Shown here piece after piece: positions 1 to 6,101 of a DNA stretch of 7,807 nt. The position numbers were made by a program, and so were the translations under genes. Origin of the DNA: Clostridia bacterium (GTDB lineage: Bacteria; Bacillota; Clostridia; Oscillospirales; Acutalibacteraceae); contig CAAGBH010000026.1 of the NCBI GenBank assembly GCA_900768035.1, positions 1 through 7,807 on the forward strand. Reading direction: 5' to 3'. The notes beneath the pieces were generated by a model, which searched no databases, was not told the DNA's origin, and saw only the letters and a program-made list of their open reading frames with translations. Within the stretch, counting starts at the first letter, position 1; each line of letters opens with the position of its first letter.

Positions 1-15
1 ACGCTCTTCCGATCT
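1..15 (+). other. Illumina TruSeq adapter remnant (non-genomic)
   Basis: ACGCTCTTCCGATCT is identical to the last 15 bases of the standard Illumina TruSeq read-1 adapter, which sits directly before the insert. It lies at the very first base of the window, as expected if an untrimmed read was assembled into the contig end. Genomic sequence therefore starts at position 16. The flavin reductase frame reads through it and gives a spurious Arg-Ser-Glu-Glu-Arg tail. Confidence 0.95.
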
Positions 16-219
16 ACTGCTCACGAATTCCATAGTGTATCGCTGCGGTCGAATGGCGGCAACAACGCTGTCGCTTCCCCACATTTCACCCATAAATCCC
101 CAAGAAGCAGTCATCATATTATATCCGTCTTTATCGCCTGCAGAAATGAGCATCCACTCGTCAGCGATAGACTTTATTATATTTTCCTTTATATCCTTAG
201 CAGTAATTTCCTTAAACAT
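16..219 (-). CDS. Flavin reductase-like protein (FMN-binding split barrel), N-terminal fragment
   Basis: This is the first 68 codons of a protein that runs off the left edge, on the minus strand. It starts with ATG at 217-219, preceded by GAGGTG (225-230) at a 5-base gap. The N-terminus MFKEITAKDIKENIIKSIAD, the MMTASWGFMG segment (residues 35-44) and IRPQRYTMEFV (residues 56-66) match the pattern of small flavin reductase/flavoredoxin proteins. In that family the T-A-S-W-G and R-P-x-R-Y-T-x-E-F stretches line the FMN site. Such cytoplasmic proteins bind FMN and reduce it or pass electrons from NAD(P)H; the exact substrate cannot be told from this fragment. Full members are usually about 180-200 residues, so roughly two thirds is missing. 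The truncation is a contig-end artefact and not a pseudogene. It is transcribed divergently from the membrane protein gene at 334. Confidence 0.85.
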
Positions 220-236
220 AGTAACACCTCGAAATT

Positions 237-265
237 ATTATATATTAATTTATATTTTATTTCAA
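237..265 (-). promoter_or_regulatory. Candidate sigma-A promoter for the flavin reductase gene
   Basis: On the minus strand, TTGAAA (260-265) is followed after 17 bases by TATAAT (237-242), a near-consensus housekeeping promoter with ideal spacing. The predicted start of transcription, about 229-231, falls at the edge of the GAGGTG ribosome binding site, so the leader would be unusually short (about 11 bases). The region is so AT-rich that chance matches are likely. The hexamers are seen; function is inferred. Confidence 0.4.
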
Positions 266-275
266 TGTTTTATAT

Positions 276-304
276 TTGAATTTCTTTATATTTTATGTTA
301 TTAT
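276..304 (+). promoter_or_regulatory. Candidate extended -10 sigma-A promoter for the membrane protein gene
   Basis: TTGAAT (276-281) and TATTAT (299-304) are 17 bases apart. The -10 is preceded by TGT (296-298), matching the extended -10 TGN motif. Transcription would start near 311, giving a leader of about 23 bases that contains the AGGAG ribosome binding site at 321-325. The two divergent -35 boxes are only 10 bases apart. AT richness lowers confidence. Confidence 0.5.
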
Positions 305-333
305 TAAATTAGAAAATTTTAGGAGAGTGTATT

Positions 334-1974
334 ATGCAAAAAAGTATACCTAAAAACATATTAAAATGGCTTATATCCATTGTGGTTATCGGCTTGTTTT
401 ACTGGTTTTCGTTGCCGCCCATCAATGTTAAAAGCCGTGAATTTTGGAGTTTTTTAACAATTTCAATTATTATCTGCATTGTTATAAACGCTTTTTCACA
501 GGTTATTGAACTTATTAAAAATGCAACAAACAGCAATACCAAAGTTTTAGGTGTGCCGAAAATCAATCTTAAATCTATCGGCAGACCAATTAAGTTTGTA
601 TTGATTTATATTGTTATTATTACTGTTTTAAGCGTTGTGGCATCTATTATTGGTGCTGAGATATTCAACGCTAAAAGATATAATCAGTTGATAACTGTTG
701 AAGACGGAAACTTTTCACAAGATATTGCTGAAATCAGTCAAGACCAGATACCTGTTGTTGACCGTGACACCGCATCCCGTCTTTCACAGCGAAAACTCGG
801 CGAAATGGCTGATTTGGTTTCACAGTTTGAAATCGAAGACCTTTACACCCAAATCAACTATAAAGGTAAACCTGTTCGTGTGACTCCTTTAATTTACGGC
901 GATATTATCAAATGGTTTAACAATCAGTCAGAAGGTATCCCCGCTTATATCACTGTTGATATGGCAACTCAGGACACCACCCTCGTGAGACTAAAAGACG
1001 GCATAAAATACTCAGAAAGCGAATACTTTATGCGTGACCTCAACCGTGCTTTAAGATTTAAGTATCCAACCAAGATTTTCGGCAATATTTCATTTGAAAT
1101 TGACGAAAACGGCACACCTTATTGGGTTGCATCAACTGTTGGCTTTGAAATCGGATATTGGAGCGGAAGCGATATTAACGGCGCTGTTCTTATGAACGCT
1201 GTAACAGGCGAAAGTAAGTTCTATAAACCCTCTGAAATTCCAACTTGGGTTGACCAGGTTTATGATTCTGACTTAGTGTTAGAGCAACTTAACTACAACG
1301 GAAAATACCGTTCAGGCTTCTTCAATTCAATCTTCGGCCAACGAGGTGTGTTGCAGACCACCGATGGTTATAACTATCTTGCAATAAGCGATGATGTTTA
1401 TTTGTATACTGGTATGACTTCGGTTACAAGCGATGAATCAAATGTCGGTTTTGTTCTTACAAATCTTCGCACAAAAGCCACTAAATTCTATTCCATCCCA
1501 GGCGCTGAGGAATACTCTGCTATGAGTTCTGCCGAAGGTCAGGTGCAACACCTTAAATATTCTTCCACATTCCCCTTGCTTTTAAATGTTTCTAACCGAC
1601 CTACCTATTTTATGTCGCTTAAAGACAGCGCAGGACTTGTTAAAATGTATGCCTTTGTTGATGTTAATCAGTATCAGATAGTTGGTACTGGAAGTACGGT
1701 AGAATTTGCAAGAGAAGACTATATTTCAAAACTCAAAAGTGGAAATGTAACCGATGTTCCGGATACTGAGCCTACCGAAAATAGCGGTGTTATTGAGAAG
1801 ATAAATTCAGCCGTTGTTGAAGGAAATACCGTTTACTTTATAAAAATTAAAGACCAAGAACAAATTTTCACTGTGCCGATTTCAAAATCTGATGCACTTC
1901 CCTTTGCAACAGTCGGTCAGACAGTAAAATTCAAACTAAACGGTAACACTATAACCTCTATTGAATTTGAATAA
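334..1974 (+). CDS. Membrane-anchored protein of unknown function with internal repeat and OB-like C-terminus
   Basis: This encodes 546 residues, starting at ATG 334 with AGGAG (321-325) 8 bases upstream. I do not recognise a named family. Three hydrophobic segments are visible at residues about 12-27, 39-56 and 86-108, so the N-terminal fifth is a small membrane domain. The remaining roughly 435 residues are soluble and probably extracytoplasmic if the N-terminus is inside (topology inferred). Residues 283-297 and 372-386 share the pattern G-x-V-L-x-N-x3-T-x3-K-F-Y, suggesting two related beta-rich units. The first (PYWVAST then VTGESKFY) and a later stretch YAFVDVNQYQIV (439-450) are reminiscent of PepSY-type modules. 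A low-complexity D/T/E/P linker (about 473-484) leads to residues 485-546, a short beta-rich segment resembling an OB fold. No catalytic motif is evident. The gene is monocistronic as seen, with a divergent promoter on the left and a terminator on the right. Confidence 0.85.
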   Translation: MQKSIPKNILKWLISIVVIGLFYWFSLPPINVKSREFWSFLTISIIICIVINAFSQVIELIKNATNSNTKVLGVPKINLKSIGRPIKFVLIYIVIITVLSVVASIIGAEIFNAKRYNQLITVEDGNFSQDIAEISQDQIPVVDRDTASRLSQRKLGEMADLVSQFEIEDLYTQINYKGKPVRVTPLIYGDIIKWFNNQSEGIPAYITVDMATQDTTLVRLKDGIKYSESEYFMRDLNRALRFKYPTKIFGNISFEIDENGTPYWVASTVGFEIGYWSGSDINGAVLMNAVTGESKFYKPSEIPTWVDQVYDSDLVLEQLNYNGKYRSGFFNSIFGQRGVLQTTDGYNYLAISDDVYLYTGMTSVTSDESNVGFVLTNLRTKATKFYSIPGAEEYSAMSSAEGQVQHLKYSSTFPLLLNVSNRPTYFMSLKDSAGLVKMYAFVDVNQYQIVGTGSTVEFAREDYISKLKSGNVTDVPDTEPTENSGVIEKINSAVVEGNTVYFIKIKDQEQIFTVPISKSDALPFATVGQTVKFKLNGNTITSIEFE

Positions 1975-1978
1975 ACTT

Positions 1979-2007
1979 AAATGGGTGAGCGTAATGCTCA
2001 CCCATTT
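1979..2007. terminator. Bidirectional hairpin terminator between convergent genes
   Basis: A perfect 12-bp stem pairs 1979-1990 (AAATGGGTGAGC less its first base) with 1996-2007, around a 5-base loop, GTAAT. The outer A-T pairs are followed by TTTCATTT on the plus side and by TTTAAGTTTATT on the minus side, so it could act for both strands. It begins 5 bases after the stop of the plus-strand gene. Its right arm contains the recG stop codon (1998-2000) and the last recG sense codons. Confidence 0.85.
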
Positions 2008-4019
2008 TCATTTAGTTTTCTATAAATTGATATTATTTCTTCACGCAAATTTGCATTTTCGGGAAGTTTGAGTTTTGGGTCTTTCTTTAAAAGTTTTTCG
2101 GTCTGCCGTTTTGCAGTTATAAGCACCTTTTTATCTGCAAAAATATCGGCAATTCGCATTTGGGGTATTCCGTGTTGACGGTTACCCAAAAAGTCACCAG
2201 GACCTCTCAATTTAAAATCTTTTTCAGAAATCTCAAAACCGTCTGAACTGTTTTTAATTATATCAAGCCGTTCTTTAGTATCCTCGGAATCGCTGTCAGA
2301 AATTAAAATACAGTCAGATTTATATTCCCCTCTGCCGATTCTGCCACGAAGTTGATGAAGTTGCGAAAGACCGAAACGCTCGGCATTTTCAATAACCATT
2401 ATTACCGCATTCGGAACATCAATTCCCACTTCAATAACTGTTGTGGAAATAAGCAACTGAATCTCGCCGTTTGCAAATTTTCGCATCACTTCTTCCTTAT
2501 CTTTTGCCGACATCTTGCCATGCAAAAGACCTACAGAATAACCCTCAAATTCTCCCGACGAAAGTTTTTTATAATATTCACTCGCAGAAGTTATACTGCT
2601 TTCATTTTCTTCAACCAAGGGGCATACAATATACCCTTGCCTGCCCTCACCAATAAACTTCTTTATATAATTATAAATTCTTGTGCGGTAGGAAGAATCA
2701 ACACAGTATGTATTGATTTTTTGTCTGCCCTTTGGATATTCGTCAATCACGCTTATATCAAGGTCACCATAAAGAATAAAAGCCAACGTTTGCGGAATAG
2801 GTGTTGCCGACATAACAAGCGTATGGGGATTATGACCTTTAGCGCTTAATTTTCCCCTTTGATTAACACCAAATCGGTGTTGTTCATCAGTTATAACAAG
2901 CCCTAAATTCTGAAATTCAACATCATTTACAATAAGGGCGTGTGTGCCAATAATAACATCAATCTCGCCATTTTTAAGTTGCGATTTCACTGCATCTTTT
3001 TGCTTCTTAGTAAGAGAGCCTGTAAGCAAACCGCACTTGATACCGCTATTTTCAGTAATTTTTGAAAAGGTGTTAAAATGTTGTTCTGCAAGAATTTCGG
3101 TAGGCGCCATCAACGCCGACTGAAAACCATTTTCGGCACAGATACAACAAAGCGCCGCCGCAACAACGGTTTTACCGCTTCCAACATCACCTTGAACAAG
3201 CCTATTCATCGGTCTTCCTGTGCACATATCGGTAATACATTCGTTAGTAACTCTGATTTGCGCCATAGTTAAAGAAAAAGGCAGACTTTGTTTAAACTTT
3301 TCAAAAGTGTTATGTTTTATCACACAACCGCTAAGGCTGTATGATTTTGATTTTATAACCGAAAGCGCCGTCTGCAAACAAAACAGTTCTTCAAAAACAA
3401 GTCTCTTTTTAGCAATTTCAAACGCTTCCTTTGTTTTTGGAAAATGAATATTATTTAGCGCATATTTTATATCGCAAAGGTCGTTTTCCTGTCTTACCTT
3501 TTCGGGCAAAACATCGGGCATTTCCACCGATAAAAGCGCCGTTTTAACAAGTTTTTGCAAAGCAGAAGACGGCATATTCTTACTTGCGGGATAAATCGGC
3601 TCAACACCGCAGTATCCGCTTTCTTTAATGAGCGGCGATGTCATCTGTCTTAAAATATAACTGCCGTCAAGTTTACCGTAAAAAAGATACTCACAGCCCA
3701 CATTCAGTCTCTTTGCCAAAAACTTCTGATTAAAAAGGCTTACAGAAAATCTACCGCTTTGGTCTTCACACAAAAAGTTATAGATTGTAAGTCCCGAACG
3801 TACTTCTTTTTCTTCAATAGGGGTTATTATCCTCGCTTTTAAACATACATTTTCATAAAATGGAGCATTGCAAACAGGGGTAATATTAGTCCAATCCAAA
3901 TATTTTCTCGGAAAAAAACGCAAAAGGGCACCGACAGTGTCGATACCCTTAGATTTTAAAATTTCAGCTCTTTTTGCACCAACACCCTTTAAATATTGAA
4001 TATCAGTGTAGGCTGTCAT
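1998..4019 (-). CDS. recG: ATP-dependent DNA helicase RecG
   Basis: RecG is a superfamily 2 translocase that reverses stalled forks and migrates Holliday junctions and D-loops. I place the start at ATG 4017-4019 (MTAYTDIQ, 673 residues). AAGGAG (4028-4033) lies 8 bases upstream, whereas the in-frame GTG at 4026-4028 overlaps that site. Visible parts in order: a helix-hairpin-helix-like segment (residues 7-43) and a wedge OB fold (about 58-119); then the helicase motifs QGDVGSGKT (276-284, Walker A), MAPTEILAEQH (304-314), DEQH (378-381), SATP (404-407), STTVIEVGIDVPNA (525-538) and QLHQLRGRIGRG (553-564). The RecG-specific TRG element, FKLRGPGDFLGNRQHG, is at 602-617. Length is normal for the family (about 680) and all key residues are present. 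It is the last gene of the operon, 12 bases after fakA, and its 3' end lies inside the terminator hairpin. Confidence 0.97.
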   Translation of the reverse strand: MTAYTDIQYLKGVGAKRAEILKSKGIDTVGALLRFFPRKYLDWTNITPVCNAPFYENVCLKARIITPIEEKEVRSGLTIYNFLCEDQSGRFSVSLFNQKFLAKRLNVGCEYLFYGKLDGSYILRQMTSPLIKESGYCGVEPIYPASKNMPSSALQKLVKTALLSVEMPDVLPEKVRQENDLCDIKYALNNIHFPKTKEAFEIAKKRLVFEELFCLQTALSVIKSKSYSLSGCVIKHNTFEKFKQSLPFSLTMAQIRVTNECITDMCTGRPMNRLVQGDVGSGKTVVAAALCCICAENGFQSALMAPTEILAEQHFNTFSKITENSGIKCGLLTGSLTKKQKDAVKSQLKNGEIDVIIGTHALIVNDVEFQNLGLVITDEQHRFGVNQRGKLSAKGHNPHTLVMSATPIPQTLAFILYGDLDISVIDEYPKGRQKINTYCVDSSYRTRIYNYIKKFIGEGRQGYIVCPLVEENESSITSASEYYKKLSSGEFEGYSVGLLHGKMSAKDKEEVMRKFANGEIQLLISTTVIEVGIDVPNAVIMVIENAERFGLSQLHQLRGRIGRGEYKSDCILISDSDSEDTKERLDIIKNSSDGFEISEKDFKLRGPGDFLGNRQHGIPQMRIADIFADKKVLITAKRQTEKLLKKDPKLKLPENANLREEIISIYRKLNENG

Positions 4020-4027
4020 TTTTAACA

Positions 4028-4033
4028 CTCCTT
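4028..4033 (-). promoter_or_regulatory. Ribosome binding site deciding the recG start
   Basis: AAGGAG on the minus strand lies 8 bases upstream of ATG 4019 and overlaps the TAA stop of fakA (4032-4034), suggesting coupled translation. The upstream GTG at 4026-4028 shares a base with this site and has no room for its own, so it is unlikely to be the start. Confidence 0.8.
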
Positions 4034-5708
4034 ACTCTACAGAGAGGATATAGTAATAAATAGGCTGTCCGCCGTTGATAACGGTGATTTCGGTCTTAGC
4101 GCCGAACTTTGCCTGAATTTGCTCCTCAATAGCGGCCGCCTGTTCTTCGGTGACATCTTCACCATAAATAACAGTTATAAACTCACTATCGGGTTTAACC
4201 ATCTTTTTAAGAAGTTTCAAAACGGTCTTTTCGAGGTCTGTATCAACAAAGGTAACCTTACCGCCCAAAAGTGCCATAAGTTCGCCCTGTTTAATCTTAA
4301 AGCCGTCAAAATCAGCATCTCTTGCGGCGAATGTTACCTGACCTGTTGTGATACGCTCGGTAGCATTCTGCATCTCGATAGCATTTGCATTATCGTCAGC
4401 ATCAGGGTCAAACGAAAGCATTGCCGTAATACCCTGAGGAATAGTTCTTGTATGGATAACGATAACCTTTCTTGTGCTAATCGGGATTGCCTGTTCAGCC
4501 GCCATAATAATATTTTTATTATTAGGAAGCACGAATACAGTTTCAGCAGGAGTAGCCTCAATAGCCTTCAAAATATCGTCGGTACTCGGGTTCATTGTCT
4601 GTCCGCCCGAAACTATCGTATCAACACCTAAATCACGGAAAAGTTCTGCCAAACCGTCACCCGCACAAACCGATACAAAACCAACAGGTTTAGTTGGCTC
4701 AACGGGGATAAATGTTTCCGAACGGTCAGCGCTCTTAGCGGGTTTTTTCTTAGCCTCGCTTGCTTCGTGTTTTGCTCTTTCGTGTTGGTCACGCATATTC
4801 TCAATCTTCAAATGAACAAGCGAACCGAATGTTAAAGCATTTTCGATAGCATTGCCAGGATGGTCGGTATGAACGTGAACCTTAATAATCTCATCATCAT
4901 CAACCACAACCACGCAGTCGCCGATTGTTTCGAGATACATACGAAGTTCGTTAGGTTCTTTTTCGCAACTTTCAGCACGGTTTACAATAAACTCGGTACA
5001 ATAGGTAAAGGTGATTTCAGTTTCAAACTCACCAGCCGCATTAACCGAAGATTCTTCCTCGGGTTCGTCGGAATTAACGACATTTGACTTAATCATAATG
5101 CCGTCTTTCATAACCGAAAGCATACCCTCAAGGATAAGCACGAAACCTCGTCCGCCCGCATCAACAACGCCTGCTTTTTTAAGCACGGGCAATAATTCAG
5201 GGGTTTCATCAAGCGCTTTTTTAGCACCCTCAATAGCATATTCGAAAATTTCCAACTCGTTTTTACCGTCTTGCAAACCTTGTTTTGCATATTCACTTGC
5301 AACACGGGCAACGGTTAAAATTGTTCCCTCAGTTGGTTTCATAACAGCCTTATATGCCGCCTCAACACCGAAAACAAAAGCATTTGTTATATTTTCGGGG
5401 GTCAAGGTTTCATCATCGCCTATTCCCTTTGCAAAACCACGGAAAAGCAATGAGGTTATAACACCTGAGTTTCCTCTCGCACCACGCAACAAAGCAGAAG
5501 CATTAACAGATGCCACTTTGCCTGCGGTAGCACCGCTCAACTTTTCAAGTTCACGAGCAGAATTAGAAAGCGTCATAGACATATTTGTACCCGTATCGCC
5601 GTCAGGAACAGGGAAAATATTAAGGTCATCAACTGCTTTGCGATGGTTGCTTAAATTATTTGCCGCAGAAATCATCGCATCGCGTAAAATATCACCGTTT
5701 ATCAACAT
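4032..5708 (-). CDS. fakA: Fatty acid kinase catalytic subunit FakA (YloV family, DAK2/DhaL domain)
   Basis: FakA transfers phosphate from ATP to a fatty acid held by a FakB protein, making acyl-phosphate for phospholipid synthesis. The 558 residues start at ATG 5706-5708, with AAGGAG (5716-5721) 7 bases upstream. An N-terminal DhaL-type kinase domain (about 1-200) carries LNIFPVPDGDTGTNMSM (29-45), with the metal/ATP-site aspartates D36 and D38. It also carries GARGNSGVI (76-84) and DAGGRGF (183-189). An acidic linker (about 214-221) leads to a middle domain (about 225-310) with C237 and VHVHTD (277-282). That pattern fits the Cys/His zinc site I recall for staphylococcal FakA. A charged Lys/Ala/Glu linker (about 311-332) precedes the C-terminal domain (about 340-558), which contacts FakB in characterised systems. 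Length is close to B. subtilis YloV and S. aureus FakA. No fakB lies nearby, which is usual because fakB genes are often unlinked. The gene follows asp23 by 27 bases. Confidence 0.95.
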   Translation of the reverse strand: MLINGDILRDAMISAANNLSNHRKAVDDLNIFPVPDGDTGTNMSMTLSNSARELEKLSGATAGKVASVNASALLRGARGNSGVITSLLFRGFAKGIGDDETLTPENITNAFVFGVEAAYKAVMKPTEGTILTVARVASEYAKQGLQDGKNELEIFEYAIEGAKKALDETPELLPVLKKAGVVDAGGRGFVLILEGMLSVMKDGIMIKSNVVNSDEPEEESSVNAAGEFETEITFTYCTEFIVNRAESCEKEPNELRMYLETIGDCVVVVDDDEIIKVHVHTDHPGNAIENALTFGSLVHLKIENMRDQHERAKHEASEAKKKPAKSADRSETFIPVEPTKPVGFVSVCAGDGLAELFRDLGVDTIVSGGQTMNPSTDDILKAIEATPAETVFVLPNNKNIIMAAEQAIPISTRKVIVIHTRTIPQGITAMLSFDPDADDNANAIEMQNATERITTGQVTFAARDADFDGFKIKQGELMALLGGKVTFVDTDLEKTVLKLLKKMVKPDSEFITVIYGEDVTEEQAAAIEEQIQAKFGAKTEITVINGGQPIYYYILSVE

Positions 5709-5735
5709 TCTTACACTCCTTAAAAAAGTAAAAAA

Positions 5736-6086
5736 CTACTCTTTAATACCGTCAATCTTAACAGTCACCTTATCAACTTCGATGCCTGTGGCTTGTTTTA
5801 CAACATACTTAACCTTTTCGGTAATGCTTGATGCAATAGCATTAATATTCATACCGTAGGTTACAACTATATGGAGAACAACCGAAATAGAATCGGTATT
5901 ACCAATTACTTTTATTCCTGTATCAAACTGTTCGGCTTTGGAAAGTTTTTTGAAAAGCATCTGCTTGCTGTTACTTGGAACCATTCCAACAACACCAAAA
6001 CAAGAAGTTACCTCATTACCGATAAGTTTTGAAAGATATGCTTCGCTGATATCTATTCTACCCAATCTGGTTTCATAAGCAATCAT
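5736..6086 (-). CDS. Asp23/Gls24 family envelope stress response protein (YloU-like)
   Basis: A 116-residue protein starting at ATG 6084-6086, with a strong AGGAGG (6095-6100) 8 bases upstream. It matches the Asp23/Gls24 pattern throughout: an ETRLGRIDIS start, then NEVTSCFGVVGMV (residues 24-36), the VVLHIVVTYGMNI core (69-81) and the VKYVVKQATGIEVDKVTVKIDGI end (92-114). It fits the small YloU subgroup (about 120 residues) more than full Asp23, lacking the latter's charged extension. In S. aureus, Asp23 attaches to the membrane through a partner and loss triggers a cell-wall stress response; the role of YloU itself is not settled. There is no signal peptide or membrane helix. It sits directly before fakA, the usual arrangement in Firmicutes, suggesting a link to membrane lipid status that remains unproven. 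Confidence 0.93.
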   Translation of the reverse strand: MIAYETRLGRIDISEAYLSKLIGNEVTSCFGVVGMVPSNSKQMLFKKLSKAEQFDTGIKVIGNTDSISVVLHIVVTYGMNINAIASSITEKVKYVVKQATGIEVDKVTVKIDGIKE

Positions 6087-6101
6087 AAAAACATCCTCCT
6101 G

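Noticed and set aside
249..296. A 12-base direct repeat, TTTATATTTTAT, at 249-260 and 285-296
   Set aside because: It consists only of A and T in a very AT-rich spacer. Chance recurrence is likely and no regulator site is recognisable.
35..307. A 90-codon plus-strand open frame at the left end
   Set aside because: It is antisense to the flavin reductase fragment and runs through the AT-rich promoter region with no ribosome binding site. The minus-strand reading shows real family motifs.
2352..3447. Several plus-strand open frames of 61-165 codons inside recG
   Set aside because: All are antisense to an intact recG with complete helicase motifs. They lack ribosome binding sites and protein-like features.
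4032..5708. FakA as a dihydroxyacetone kinase
   Set aside because: The DhaL-type N-terminal domain is shared, but the length, the middle domain with VHVHTD, the C-terminal domain and the asp23 neighbour fit FakA/YloV, not a glycerone kinase subunit.
5011..5859. A 282-codon open frame on the plus strand, antisense to fakA and asp23
   Set aside because: It is Ser/Pro/Ala-rich with no recognisable motif. It lies wholly opposite two clearly real genes and spans their junction, so it is a codon-bias shadow.
6087..6101. A possible promoter or terminator between the lipoprotein gene and asp23
   Set aside because: The 15-base gap is filled by the AGGAGG site and spacer. There is no room for a promoter and no hairpin is visible.
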